DNA of 64,000 nucleotides from Haematobia irritans (taxonomy: Eukaryota > Arthropoda > Insecta > Diptera > Muscidae), in assembly GCF_050003625.1 (NCBI RefSeq), contig NC_134397.1, positions 263,494,070 to 263,558,069 on the forward strand. The letters run 5' to 3'. This document shows, piece after piece, positions 34,700-47,636 of this stretch. Every line of letters starts with the position of its first letter. The first letter of the stretch is position 1. A model generated the notes under the pieces. The model worked only from the letters and a program-made list of their open reading frames with translations, made no database searches and was not told the origin of the DNA. Made by a program: the position numbers and the translations under genes.

Positions 34700-37600
34700 C
34701 ACGGTTGTCACTCGATAATCTACCAAAATTTGGAGAAAAAAATTATAAAAAAAGTCTTATTTTGCAAAATTTTATTTCTTTAAAAAATATTGTCAAAATT
34801 GTATTTCTATAGAAAATTTTGTCAAAATTTTATTTCTTTAAAAATGTTGTCAACATTTTATTTCTATAAAAACTTTTGACAAAATTTTATTTCTATAGAA
34901 CATTTTGTCAAAATTTTATTTCTAAAAAAAAAATTGTCAACATTTTATTTCTATAGAAAATTTTGTCAAAATTTTATTACTATACAAAAATTTGTCAAAA
35001 TTTTATTTCTTTTTCATTCGTTTTGTTTTGTTATTTTTGGGTTTTTCTTTAATCATTGTTGTTTTTTGTTGATTTCAGCTTAAAACCATGCATTGACTAA
35101 ACTACAAGTGTAGCTTAACCAACAGAGGAAAAGAATGTTTGTCAAATTTATTTGGACAAAGCCCTATAGACTGCAAGATGGTTGGATGGACGCACGTTTC
35201 GGAATTACCACATTCCTCATCCGGCTTATGACGAAATAAATTCGTACAAACATATCTCTTTGCCTTTGCCACCGTCAAATCATCGATTTGAGTGCAGTTG
35301 GCTGGGTTTATTTTGAGCGTGCTTCCTCTTTTTGTCAATTTTGCCAAAATTTTCAAAAAAACCACAACAACAATGATTAAAGAAAAAAAACCAACAATAA
35401 CAAAACAAAACGAATGAAAAAAGGAATCACGCTCAAAATAAACCTAGCCAACTGCACTCAAATCGATGATTTGACGGTGGCAAAGGAACAGATATATGTT
35501 TGTACGAATTTATTTCCGCATAAGCCGGCTATCAATGTAAAACCTTTTTTCGGAAGGTTCAAGTGTGGTTCATTGTTGGGTTTAATGAACTGCCAGAATT
35601 TGTTCTGATAATTGGTTGATAGTTTTGCTGCAAGTAGAGGATGCTGATGAGGAATGTGGTAATTCCGAAACGTGCGTCCATCCAACCATCTTGCAGTCTA
35701 TAGGGCTTTGCCCAAATAAATTTGACAAACATTCTTTTCCTCTGTTGGTTAACTTACACTTGTAGTTTGGCCAATGCATGATTTTAAGCTGAAATAAAAA
35801 AAAAAACAACAACAAATTTTATTTCTATAGAAAGTTTTGTCAATTTTTTTTTTCTATAGAAAATTTTGTCAAAATTTTATTTCTATGGAAAATTTTGTCA
35901 AAATTTTATTTCTAAAGGAAATTTTGCCTAAATTTTATTTCTTAGAAAATTTTGTCAAAATTTTATTTCTATAGAAAAATTTGTCAAAATTTTATTTCTA
36001 TAGAAAATTGGGTCAAAATTTTATTTCTATAGAAAATTTTGTCAAAATTTTATTTCTGTAGAAAATTTTGTCAAAATTTTATTTCTATAGAAAATTTTGT
36101 CAAAATGTTATTTCTATAGAAAATCTTGTCAAAATTTTATTTCTATGGAAAATTTTGTCAAAATTTTATTTCTATAGAAAAATTTTATTTCTATCGAACA
36201 TTTTGTCAAAATTTTATTTCTTGTCAAAATTTTTCTTTGTCAAAATTTTATTTCTATAAAATTTTCAAAATTTTATTTCCATACAATTTTTTTGTCAAAA
36301 TGTTATTTCTAAAGAAAATTTTGTCAAAATTGTATTTCTATAGAAAATTTTTTAAAAATTTGATTTCTATAGAAAAATTAGTCAAAATTTTATTTTTATA
36401 GAAAAATTAGTCAAAATTTTATTTTTATAGAAATTTTTGTCAAAATTTTATTTCTATAGAAGATTTTGTCAAAATTTTATTTTTATAGAAATTTTTGTCA
36501 AAATTTTATTTCTATTGAAAATTTTCTCAAAACTTTAGTTCTATGGAAAATTTTGTCAAAATTTTTTTTCTATAGAAAATTTTGTCAAAATTTTATTTCT
36601 ATAGAAAATTTTTTTGGCAAAATTTTATTTCTATAAAATTTTCAAAATTTTATTTCCATAAAATTTTTTTGTCAAAATTTTATTTCTATAGAAATTTTTT
36701 TCAAAATTTTATTTCTATATAATTTTATCAAAATTTTATTTCTATGGAGCATTTTGTCAACATTTTATTTCTAAGGAAAATTTTGTCAAAATTTTATATT
36801 TTGGGGAAATGTTGTCAAATTTTTATTTCTATAGAAAATTTGTTCAAAATTGTATTTCTATAGAAATTTTTTTCAAAATGTCATTTCTATAGAAAATTTT
36901 TTCAAAATTTTATTTCTATAGAAAATTTTGTCAAAATTTTATTTCTATAGAAAATTTTCTCAAAACTTTAGTTGTAATTTTATTTCAATAGAAAATTTTG
37001 TCAAAATGGTATTTGTAAAGAAATTTTTGTCAAAATTTTATTTCTATAGAAAATTTTGTCAAAATTTTATTTCTGTAGAAAATTTTGTCAAAATTTTATT
37101 TCTATAGAAAACTTTGTCCAAATTTTATTTTTATAGATTTTTTTTTTCAATATGTTATTTCTATCGAAGATTTTGTCAAAATTGTATTTCCATGGGAAAT
37201 TTTGTCAAAATTTTATTTCTATAGAAAATTTTGTCAAAATTTTATTTCTATGGAAAATTTTGTCAAAATTTTATTTCTAAAGAAAATTTTGTCAAAATTT
37301 TATTTCTATAGATTTTTTTTCAAAAATTTATTTATATATAATATTTTGTCAAAATTTTATTTCTATAGAAAATTTTGTCAAAATTTTATTTCTATAGAAA
37401 ATTTTGTCAAAATTTTATTTCTATAGAAAATTTTGTCAAAATTTTATTTCTATGGAAAATTTTGTCAAAATTTTATTTCTAAAGAAAATTTTGTCAAAAT
37501 TGTATTTCTATAGAAGGTTTTGTCAAAATTTTATTTCTATAGAAAATTTTGTCAAAATTTTATTTCTATAGAAAATTTTGTCAAAATTTTATTTCTATAG

Positions 37601-38075
37601 AAAATTTTGTCAAAATTTTATTTCTATAGAAAATTTTGTCAAAATTTTATTTCTATGGAAAACTTTGTCAAAATTGTATTGCTATAGAAAATTTTGTCAA
37701 AATTTTATTTCTATAGAAAATTTTGTCAAAATTTTATTTCTAAAGAAACTTTTGTCAAAATTTTATTTGTATAGAAAATGTTGTCCAAATTTTATTTTTA
37801 TAGAATTTTTTTCCAAATTTTATTTATATAAAATATTTTGTCAAAATTTAATTTCTATGGAAAATTTTGCCAAAATTGCATTTCTATAGAAAATTTTGTC
37901 AAAATTTTTTTATAGAAAATGTTGTCAAAATTTTATTTCTGTAGAAATTGTTGTCAAAATTTTATTTATATAGAAAGAGTTACCTCTTACCTCCACGTAA
38001 AAGTCCCTCTTAGTTGGAGAGGAATATTTATCAAAATCTACCAAAACATCAAGAATTCTACTAAGCTACCAGTTT
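34700..38075 (+). repeat. 29-bp minisatellite element with left TIR, interrupted
   Basis: The left end CACGGTTGTCACTCG at 34700 is one base from the TIR of the complete element at 53544. Arrays at 34750-34994 and 35812-37975 (about 75 units) flank a foldback composite. The right part has the post-array block ACCAAAACATCAAGAATTCT (38039-38058), also present at 55741-55760 in the complete element. The right TIR itself is gone and SINE sequence follows instead. Confidence 0.8.
34995..35810. repeat. Foldback composite, second pair of inverted arms
   Basis: The minus arm 34995-35340 has an internal deletion (sequence jumps from ACCACATTCCTCAT to CCGGCTTATG). A tail piece follows at 35348-35415, then a full plus arm 35418-35810. 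Order and orientation are the same as at 31513-32150, so the composite structure is a repeated unit and not a single accident. Confidence 0.75.
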
Positions 38076-38135
38076 TGGTACACTTTGGTATCACAATGGA
38101 TTGAATTGTCTAAGTGATCTTGAAATATTGCGCTT
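38076..38135 (+). repeat. SINE 3' fragment
   Basis: GGTATCACAATGGATTGAAT followed by TGTCTAAGTGA matches the SINE body just before its tail. Only about 50 bp, decayed. Confidence 0.6.
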
Positions 38136-39514
38136 GTTTTCTTGACTTTCGGATATTAATCAGAAGAATCTGCCTAAAAATACGTTTTGGAACGCAGGGC
38201 CCTTCGGTAGCTAAAATTTCGTCAGATTCTACATTGAAAAAAAATCATTCCCGGATCCAAAGATTCTGTCTTTACACTAATGGTTCTCTGGTTCTCAATT
38301 CTTCTTTAAATTTGAATTTCGCGTACTTGATACTATGAAACAAAATTTGAATTTATCCTTTTGGGTAATGGGAATGAGGTATAAAGGATGTCCTTTTATT
38401 GAATGTTTATTTTGCTTTCTAGTCAAGATGCCTTTAATAAAATGTTCATTATTTTTTGGTTGAGTAACCCATTTTGACTCAGAGATGAAACATTTGTATA
38501 GTCAGGCTTGTGTAGATTGCTATCTTAATAATATCAATTCCTTAATCTTCATATCCAATAAGCTCCTATGAAAATTGTAATAATATGTAGAAACTTTTTA
38601 TGTTTTATTGTCTTGTTCATATAACACATTCACCCTCCAAGCAGTATTATCTGTGGTACACAGTCGACCTTGGCTATATTTATTGCTTCCAAGTGAAGTG
38701 ATCTAGAACTACATAAAAAGCATTGACAAACAAATTGCCTTCTGCAAATTTATGGGTTTCTTTTTTTTTAACATATCCAAACATACTGAATTATGAACCA
38801 CCAACATATTTTTTCACATTCTTGTGTATAAAATTTAGAATGTTGATCTCTGGTGGTCAATGTCAACGATATTTTTTTCCAAAGTTGATCAGCAATAAAT
38901 CTCTACATTTTAAAGTGTTTGCAGAAATTTGTTTGTTTATTTGTCAGTTTGGAAAATCTAACATAGCAAGAGTTATAAAGGAAATCCTGTTGTAACCACA
39001 GGTGAATTGAAAAACCAAAAGTGAGTTGACTAAATTACTGAAAATTGACGGTACTGTAAATCTGTATAATACATGCAATGCCAATATTCAATCTTTCATG
39101 CCAACATCGAACAACATTACAAAGCATTTTGTTGTTCCTCCGTTTTGTTTTTCATTTTATTTATTCTTAATTTGTTTAAGAAAAAATCTTTCAAGGTAAT
39201 TCGCTTGAAAAAGCAAAATTTATTGAATATTATTGGTCTTTATTACCTCTTGGGCATTTGTTACACCATCAACAAGTTGCTTCATTTGTGTGAATTTCTA
39301 TAAATTTTGTTTTCACGTAAATAATTACCGCACTAAATTGAGCATAAACAATTGTAAGACCTTGAAGCTTTATGGTTGGAAAACATTTCCATCTTTAGTG
39401 GGTAACATTTGGAGAACATCTCTTTTATAAATTCTTTTGAAGCTAGAAATAGAGCTGCTAATAGATTTATGTAATTCCTTTCACTTTGTTTTTTTATATA
39501 CACAAAAATACAAA
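38136..39514. other. AT-rich stretch, nothing recognised
   Basis: Unique-looking DNA with frequent stops in all frames beyond about 90 codons. No element ends found. Confidence 0.45.
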
Positions 39515-40893
39515 ATAGAAAATGTTGTCAAAATTTTATTTCTATAGATAATTTTGTCCTGATTTTATTTCTATAGAAAATTTTGCCAACATTTTATTTC
39601 TATAAAACCACCGTGGTGCACTTGTTAGCATGTCCGCCTTGCATACACAAGGTCGCGGGTTCGATTCCTGCTTCGACCGGACACCAAAAAAGTTTTTCAG
39701 CGGTGGATTATCCTACCTCAGAAATGCTGGTGACATTTCTGAGGGTTTCAAAGCTTCTCTAGGTGGTTTCACTACAATGTGAAACGCCGTTCGGACTCGG
39801 CTATAAAAAGGAGGTCCCTTGTCATTGAGCTTAACATGGAATCGGGCAGCACTCAGTGATAAGAGAGAAGTTCACCAATGTGGTATCACAATGGACTGAA
39901 TAGTCTAAGTGAGCCTGATAAATCGGGCTGCCACCTAACCTAACCCATTTCTATAAAAAAATTTTTGTCAAAATTTTATTTCTATGGGAAATTTAGTAAA
40001 AACTTTATTTCTATAGAAAATTTTGTAAAAATTTTATTTCAATAGAAAATTTTGTAAAAATTTTATTTCTATAGAAAATTTTGTCAAACTTTTTTTTCTA
40101 TAGCAAATTTTGTAAAAATTTTATATCTCAGAAAAATTTTGTCAACATTTTTTTTCTATAAAAGTTTTGCCAAAATTTCATTTCAATAGAAAATTTTGTC
40201 CAAATTTTATTTCTATAGAAAATTTTGTACATTTTATTTCTATAGAAAATTTTTTCAACATATTAAAAATTTTTTCCAAATTTTATTTCTATAGAAAATT
40301 TTTTCAAAATTTTATTTCTATAGAAAATTTTGTCAAAATTGTACTTCTATACCAAATTTTGTAAAAATGGTATATCTTTACAAAAATTTCATCAAAATTT
40401 TATTTCTATAGAAAATTTTGTCAAAATTTTATTTCTATAGAAAAATTTGTCAACATTTTAATTCTATAGAAAATTTTGTCAAAAGTTTATTTCTATAGAA
40501 AATTTTTTCAAAATTTTATTTCTATAGAAAATTTTTTCAAAATTTTATATCTCCAAAAAAATATTTTCAAACTTTTATTTCTATAGAAAATTTTGTCAAA
40601 ATTGTACTGCTATAGAATATTTTGTTAAAGTTATATATCTTTAGAAAAATTTCGTCACAATTTTATTTCAATAGAAAATTTTAAAATTTAACAATTTTAT
40701 TTCTATAGAACATTTCTCAAAATTTTATTTCTATAGAAAATTTTTTTTTTAAATTTTTATTTCTATAGAAAATTTTGTAAAAATTTTATTTCTATAGAAA
40801 ATTCTGTCAATATTTTATTTCTTTAGAAAATGTTGTCAATATTTTAGTAAAAATCTACCATTTTTGGTAGAATTATACAAACTGTGGCAACCG
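39515..40893 (+). repeat. 29-bp minisatellite element with right TIR
   Basis: An array of about 35 units with a SINE inserted in it. The right end reads TTTTTGGTAGAATTATACAA then CTGTGGCAACCGTA, the inverse of the CACGGTTGCCAC left end seen elsewhere. It stops exactly inside a Tc1-like transposase relic, just after its FSDDK block, so the element inserted into that relic. The left TIR is not present. Confidence 0.8.
39608..39946 (+). mobile_element. tRNA-derived SINE, copy 5, in the minisatellite
   Basis: A full-length 339-bp copy with A box region and intact B box GGTTCGATTCC. ATTTCTATAAAA occurs on both sides (39596-39607 and 39947-39958). Although the satellite itself repeats similar strings, the right flank restarts the same unit phase, as a true target duplication would. 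Confidence 0.88.
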
Positions 40894-41290
40894 TAATTGG
40901 CTTATCATCAGAGAAAATTAAATACGGTAACCTTCGTGCAAGTGAATCAACTCCTTGGCTCTGTGGTCTCTAACTTTGTTTGTGCATCGGTCAGTTGTTT
41001 GCAGAACTTCATTGGTTTTAGTCCATGCTCATTTTCAATATGTTTTGCAGCCATTCTAGCGATGGGTTCAGCTCATGAGCAAATTTTTTAACATTGCAGC
41101 ATGGAGTTCATTCAAATCTGGCTTTATGTTTTCTGATCATTTCTGGTGTTGTTGGTGCTGTTTTTCATTTCCACTTTTTGGACGCGATGCAACACTGTCA
41201 GTATCACGGTAACGAGCAATGGCACGATAAATAAAAGACTAATTCACATTTAAATGCTGGAGGGCTCGTACACTAGCAACTTGTGGTTTT
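40894..41290 (-). pseudogene. Tc1-like transposase, N-terminal half
   Basis: The minus strand from 41290 reads KPQVASVRALQHLNVN, a stop, then SFIYRAIARYRDTDSVASRP (helix-turn-helix DNA-binding region), TTPEMIRKHKARFE, a stop, KKFAHELN, and RAKELIHLHEG. It ends with LIFSDDKPI, the block carrying the first catalytic Asp. The array element cuts it there. One or more frameshifts and three stops. It fits upstream of the C-terminal halves at 29470 and 56281, so all belong to one family. Confidence 0.75.
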
Positions 41291-41530
41291 CAAACTAAAT
41301 TCCATCACTAATGCCATAATTTAAATTTCTGTAGTCCATTCGGATGCGTGGATGCTTCCATTTTTCTTTTTGACTAGTGCAACTTGGGAACACCAAGGAC
41401 TTGATATGCGTTATTACAAGGTCATTGATCTGTTGGTTCAACCATCCACCAAGTTTACTATCTCCATTCGATCCGATTGAATGCAATAGATCAAAATGCT
41501 TTTGGAAGGTTGTAAGCAATAAAATCAATT
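41291..41530 (-). pseudogene. Possible Ty3/gypsy-type reverse transcriptase fragment
   Basis: The minus strand reads LNQQINDLVITHIKSL, then, across a frameshift, VALVKKKNGS in one frame and PRIRMDYRNLN in another. The pattern VxLVKKKxGxxRxxxDYRxLN is typical of the start of gypsy-type RT. Short and broken, so moderate confidence only. Confidence 0.45.
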
Positions 41531-42030
41531 GTCACTGGTATAAATGTGTCACCTGTCCGACGAGTGGTTTAGAAATGGTAACAACCTAAAGTTGGTTGCA
41601 ATACATATCAGCCACCAAACTCTGAGCTACACATAACTCTTCTAACAATTTTATTTATTCAGAAATACTATTTAACAATTTAAAATTCTAGTGTAGGCTA
41701 TCCTACAATCGATACGCCCTCCCTTGGCTCTTTCTCACTTTATTATCGGACCAGATCCGATTGAATGCAATAGATCAAAATGCTTTTGGAAGGTTGTAAG
41801 CAATAAAATCAATTGTCACTGGTATAAATGTGTCACCTGTCCGACGAGTGGTTTAGAAATGGTAACAATCTAAAGTTGGTTGCAATACATATCAGCCACC
41901 AAATTCTGAGCTACACATAACTCTTCTAACAATTTTATTTATTAAGAAATACTATTTTAGAATTCTAGTGTAGGCTATTCTACTATCGACTACGCCCTCC
42001 CTTGGCTCTTTCTCACTTTATTTTTCAAAT
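41470..42030. repeat. 284-bp tandem duplication
   Basis: GATCCGATTGAATGCAATAG starts at 41470 and 41754. Units are highly similar, with small indels near TTTAACAATTTAAAATTC. The start overlaps the gypsy-like fragment, so the duplication copied part of it. Confidence 0.85.
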
Positions 42031-43300
42031 ATTTGAGTTTACTGCCACAATTACAGCGATGTGTTACAATTTCGAAATTAATTGAATTTAGCTGCTGATT
42101 GAGGAGGTAAACACAAAGCAAACGAAACGAAAACAACAACACAACGAATAATTTGTTGAAATGGTTATTAAATTAGTTTTGTTTCTGCTGCTGAGCAAGC
42201 AGAGCACCCACAACATCGTCGTCGTCGTCGTCGTCGTCGTAGTCTTGATCATCAATAGCAGTTTCTCTTATGTTTTGATTGCAAATCACCCATTCGACGA
42301 TGGAGAATGAAAAATCGAAAAATTAACCCCAATTCAATTTCTCAATTAGAGTCAAATTCTTCTCAAACAGTGGCGGCAGTGTGTGTGTGAGTTGGTGGAA
42401 TTTTTGAACTGTTGTTTCAAAATCGTTACAATTGCGACGGACGGACGGACGGACAAGTAAATAAATTTAATTCATTGGCAAAACAATTGAATTCAATGTA
42501 CAACTAAGCACTGTACTCTCACTACGGGCATGTGCTAATTGCAAATTACAGATGAGAATAATTAAATGCTTCCGCCGCCTCTGTTTTGTAAAATTAGTGT
42601 TTTTTTTTTTGATTTTTACAAATTTGATGCGGTTGTTTGTTTGTTGTTTCACTTTAATATACAAAATTGTATTTTATGTTCACACATTTCATTGTTAACA
42701 AATACTTCATTAAACCGTCACTTCTAGAGTGAATGTGTACATAATTGAATAGCAAATGATTGAATTAAATTTAAGCGAGAATATAAAAATTAATTGCAAT
42801 TTTGTCATTGCTAAATAAAAATAATTCTACAAAATCACTTCATTAGGTTACAAAAGGAAATGTTAATGAAAAAAATTGTTGTAAAATTAAAGGTATTGGT
42901 TGATCTCTCTACAGTACTGCGGTGTCACACATACAGTATATGTCAAACTACAAATGACAGTTAATTTGACAATTCATTATATTGTTTACAAGCAAACAAA
43001 ACGTTTGTGTATTGCTCCATAAATCGTTATAATGATACTGGTAGCGGTGCCAAATACCATGCGGGACCCATGAGGGTCCAAGAAAAAATTCGAACAACGT
43101 ATGAAATGGTAAGCCAAGTGAAGTCTCGAATTCCAGTGAATGCAACATATATTGAAAAATTAGGTCAAGGTGATGCATTACAAAATCAAAATAGTATTGA
43201 TTTTTCCAATAACGTTTTCCCTTAAGAGAAAAATTCCTCGATTTAGCAACTTGTATAATTCCAAAATGATCGAATAATTAGCCAGGATAAAAAGCGTCGA
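42031..43300. other. Mixed stretch with short microsatellites
   Basis: Contains (TCG)n at 42216-42240 and a GGAC run at 42436-42454. Base composition around 42180-42440 is less AT-rich than the surroundings and could be host exon flank or intron, but no gene structure is visible. A 72-codon frame at 43007-43225 has no recognised domain. Confidence 0.4.
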
Positions 43301-43490
43301 CAAAAAAGTTTTAAAATTTTTCTTTTTGAATCCAGAAGTGGTGCAAAATTGGAACAGGAGCGATGACTTTAACATTGGTTTGTCATAGCGCAGATGTCAA
43401 CTATTGGAACAGCCAATGCACTGAGTTTGCATCACTTTTTAAGGTGTGTTTCGAATTCAGTGTTTTGGATGGGAATTAAAAAACTATTGT
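43301..43490 (-). repeat. Dispersed repeat X, copy 2
   Basis: The minus strand carries CCCATCCAAAACACTGAATT and CCAATTTTGCACCACTTCTG, matching 14625-14650 and 52496-52516. Only parts of the repeat are shared. Confidence 0.5.
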
Positions 43491-43980
43491 GATATTTGAA
43501 TTCAATTCAATATTTATTCATAAATTTCAGGCAAATATATGCTACCTAATTAATATTCGCAGAGATAAAAACTGTATTTTATTCTAATTGTCCTGTCAAT
43601 ACTTAGATATTTTTTGTAAAACAATTTAAAAAAGATATTTTCTCAAAAAAAAATTTTATTTTTAAATTGTGAATTATGTACTTCCCGTTAAAAATGTTGG
43701 CGTGTTTTTTCTGCATACATGGGGTGCTTTTCATATTTCGGGGCTTTATTTACTATCTTGAAATTATGATTATTTCATGGAGAAATAAGACCCCAATTTT
43801 GGGACCTTTTCCATTCGACTATAGTCGTACTATATGTCATTGGGTCGTTATTCCGTGGAGCCCCCTGAAGGTATAGACGATTTTAGAGAGCAATGGAGAA
43901 TCGTACGACAGTATTGAAGCCCGATGAAAGCCATATTCTGGAATTTTTTTTAACACCGGCAAAACATATGCGTGAAACTT
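43491..43980. other. AT-rich stretch, nothing recognised
   Basis: No element ends or coding motifs. It ends at the truncated 5' part of HINE E. Confidence 0.4.
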
Positions 43981-44318
43981 TGATGGGGGTATAATAAGTT
44001 TGTCATTCCGTGTGTAACACATTGAAATATCGATTTCCGACTATATAAAGTATATATATTCTTGATCAGGGAGAAATTCTAAGACGATATAAGCATGTCC
44101 GTCTGTCTGTTGTAATCACGCTACAGCCTTCAATAATGGCGCTGTGGTCTTGAAATTTAGGACAGATTCGTTTTTTGTTTACAGACAGGTCAAGTTCGAA
44201 AATGGTCCAAGTTTTGATATAGTCCCCATATAAACCGACTTCCTGATTTGAGGTTTTGGGCCTATATTTTTATCCAATTTATCCTGAAATTGAAAATCTA
44301 GAGGTACTTGAGAACTAT

Positions 44319-46169
44319 AACAAGTATATACGGCCGTAAGTTCGGCCAGGCCGAAGCTTATGTACCCTCCACCATGGATTGCGTAGAAACTTCTACTGAA
44401 GACTGTCACCCACAATCGGTAACACTTGCCGATGTCAAGGTGTCTTAAAACTTCCTAACACCGTAATATATACCACATAGCCCATACGTGGTATATATTA
44501 AACTAAAAAAGGCCGATTAATATAGAAATAAAATTTTGACAAAATAAAATTTTGACATTTTCTATAGAAGTAAAGTTTGGAAAAAAATTTTCTATAGAAA
44601 TTAAATTTGGAAAAATTATTCTATAGAAATAAAATTTGGAAAAAATTTTCTATAGAAATAAAATTTTGACAAAATTTTCTATAGAAATAAAATTTGGAAT
44701 AAAATTTCTATAGAGATAAAATTTTGACAAAATTTTCTATAGAAATAAAATTTGGAAAAAATTTTCTATAGAAATAAAATTTTGACAATGTTTTCTATAA
44801 AAATAAAATTTTGGTAGATTATTTTTGGCTCGAGTGGCAACCATGATTATGAACCGATGTGGACCAATTTTTGTGTGATTGGGGATCAGCTATATATAAC
44901 TATGGACCGATACGGACCAATTTTGGCATGGTTATTAGCGACCATATACTAACACCACGCTGCAAATTTCAACCGGATCGGATGAATTTTGCTCCTCCAA
45001 GAGGCTCCAGAGATCAAATCTGGGGATATGGACCAATTCTTGCGTGTTTGTTAGAGACCACATTCTAACACCATGTTCCATATTTCAACCGTATCGGATG
45101 AATTTTGCTCCTCCAAGAGGCTCCGGAGGACAAATCTGGGGATCGATTTATATGGGGGCTATATATAATTATGGACCGATATGGACCAATTCTTGCATGG
45201 TTGTTAGAGACAATATACTAACACCACGTACCAAATTTCAATCGGATCGGATGACTTTTGCTCCTCTAAGAAGCTCCGGAGTTCAAATCTGGGGTAGGTT
45301 TATATGGGGGCTATATATAATTATGGACCAATATGGACCAATTTTTGCATGGTCATTAGAGAACATATACCAACACCATGTACCCAATTTCAGCCGGATC
45401 GGATGAAATTTTCGTTTCTTAGAGGCTCCGCAAACCAAATCGGGGTATCGGTTTATATGGGGGCTATATATAATTATGGACCGATGTGGACCAATTTTTG
45501 CATGGTCATTAGAGACCATATACTAACACCATGTACCAAATTTCAGCCGGATAGGATGAAATTTGGTTCTCTTAGAGGCTCTGTAAGCCAAATCGGGGGA
45601 TCGGTTTATATGGGGGCTATATGTAATTATGGACCGATATGGACCAATTTTTGCATGGTTGTTAGAGACCATGTACTAACACCATGTACCAAATTTAAGC
45701 CGGATCGGATGAAATTTGGTTCTCTTAGAGGTTCAGCAATCCAAATCGGGGGATCGGTTTATATGGGGGCTATATGTAATTATGGACCGATATGGACCAA
45801 TTTCTACATGGTTGTTAGAGACCATATACTAACACCATGTACCAAATTTCAGCCGGATCGGATGAAATTTGCTTCTCTTAGAGCAATCGCAAGCCAACTT
45901 TGGGGGTCCGTTTATATGGGGGCTATACGTAAAAGTGGACCGATATGGCCCATTTGCAATACCATCCGACCTACATCAATAACAACTACTTGTGCCAAGT
46001 TTCAAGTCGATAGCTTGTTTCGTTCGGAAGTTAGCGTGATTTCAACAGTCGGACGGACGGACGGACGGACATGCTCAGATCGACTCAGAATTTAACCACG
46101 ACCCAGAATATATATACTTTATGGGATGACAAAGTTAATATACCCCCATCCTATGGTGGAGGGTATAAA
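44319..46169 (-). mobile_element. HINE-like element D, family 1, nested in element E
   Basis: A reversed complete element. The 3' tip AACAAGTATATACGG is at 44319, followed by hairpin and subterminal repeat TACCCTCCACCATGG. The 5' end is at 46169 with CCTATGGTGGAGGGTATA. Inside are a 29-bp array (44525-44830), about seven 153-bp modules and a GGAC run at 46050-46068. A 263-codon open frame (45304-46095, plus strand, antisense to the element) covers the modules and goes out of frame at the GGAC run. Confidence 0.82.
44525..44830 (-). repeat. 29-bp minisatellite array inside HINE D
   Basis: About ten units. Bordered at 44828-44848 by TGGCTCGAGTGGCAACCATG, the inverse of the satellite element's left end. 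It sits in the same position as the array inside HINE A, so both descend from one HINE that had captured it. Confidence 0.85.
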
Positions 46170-47294
46170 AAGGTGTGCCGAAAATGGTGCCCATCGATCC
46201 ATGTTTTGGTATAGCCTCCATATAGACCGATCTCCCGATTGGAAATCTAGAGGTATTTTAGGACCATAAACAGATGTGTCGAAAATGGTCCGTATCTGTC
46301 CATGTTTTGGTATAGCCGCCATATAGACAGATCTCCCGATTTTTATTCTTGGGCTTCTATATACACTGTATTTATTACCCAATTTGTCTGAAATTGGAAA
46401 TCTAGAGGTATTTTGGGACCACAAATAGGTGTGCCGAAATTGAGGTATATCGGTCCCCTTTTGGGTATAATCCCCATATAGACCCATCTCCCGATTTTAC
46501 TTCTTAGGCGTCTAGATACTATATTTTCTAGCCGATTTGCTTGAAATTGAAAATCTAGAGGTATTTTAAGATCACAAATAGGTGTGTCGCAAATGGTGCC
46601 TATCGGTCCATGTTTTGGTGTAGCCCCCATATAGACCGATCTCCCGACTTTATTTCTTGGGCTTCTAGAATCCGTAGTTTTTATTCAATTTGTCGGAAAT
46701 TAGAAATATAAACGTAGGATCATAAAGAGGTGTGTCAAAAATGGTCCGTATCGGTCCATGTTTTGGTATAGTCCCTATATAGACTGATATCCCGATTTTA
46801 CTTCTTAGGCTTGTAGAATTCGTAGTTTTCACCCAATTCGTCTGAAAGTAGAATTCTAGAGGTATTTGAGGAACATTAAGAGGTTATGAGTATTGGTCCA
46901 TGTTTTGGTATAGCCCCCATATAGATCTAACTCCCGAATTTTTAAGGTCAGCCAAATATGGTGTGTGTCGACCAATGTTCTAGTTTAGCCTCCACATAGA
47001 CCGATCTCCAGATTTAACTCCTTGGGCTTCTAGAAACCGTAGTTTTTATCCGATTTGCACAAAAATGTAAATATACTGGAATTTTAGACCCTCAAAAATC
47101 TGTATCGCATTTATTTTTACCGGTCCATTTGGTAAGGCATCGATATAGACCGATTTAAATTCTTGAGGGTACACCCAAATAAAAAATATTTTCCTCCGGA
47201 ATGAAATTTTAGACAAACGAAATTCCCCTTTCGTATAAAGTATTTTCGTTTAGAGCAAACTAATCCGAATTTTTGATAAGCGATTCAACGATTG

Positions 47295-47636
47295 GGAGCC
47301 ACCGTGGTGTAATGGTTAGCATGCCCGCCTTGCATATACAAGGTCGTGGGTTCGATTCCTGTTTCGACCGAACACCAAAAAGTTTTTCAGCGGTCGATTA
47401 TCCCACCTCAGTAATGCTGGTGATATTTCTGAGAGTTTCAAAGCTTCTCTAAGTGGTTTCACTGCAATGTGGAACGCCGTTCGGACTCGGCTATAAAATG
47501 GAGGTCCCTTGTCATTGAGCTTAACATGGAATCGGGCAGCACTCAGTGATAAGAGAGAAGTTCACCAATATGGTATCACAATGGACTGAATAGTCTAAGT
47601 CAGCCTGATACATCGGGCTGCTACCTAACCTAACCT
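47295..47636 (+). mobile_element. tRNA-derived SINE, copy 6
   Basis: Full-length 342-bp copy with A box TGGTGTAATGG and B box GGTTCGATTCC. Tail CCTAACCTAACCT. AACGATTG flanks both sides (47287-47294 and 47637-47644). Inserted in the 3' part of HINE E. Confidence 0.92.

Noticed and set aside
35812..37975. Open frames rich in Phe, Tyr, Lys and Ile (SKFYFYRKFCQNFISIEN type)
   Set aside because: They are translations of the 29-bp minisatellite. Three units make 87 bp, so a frame recurs without any coding constraint.
43007..43225. 72-codon frame with less biased composition
   Set aside because: No family resemblance, a GTG-type start and no splice or promoter context. Left unassigned.
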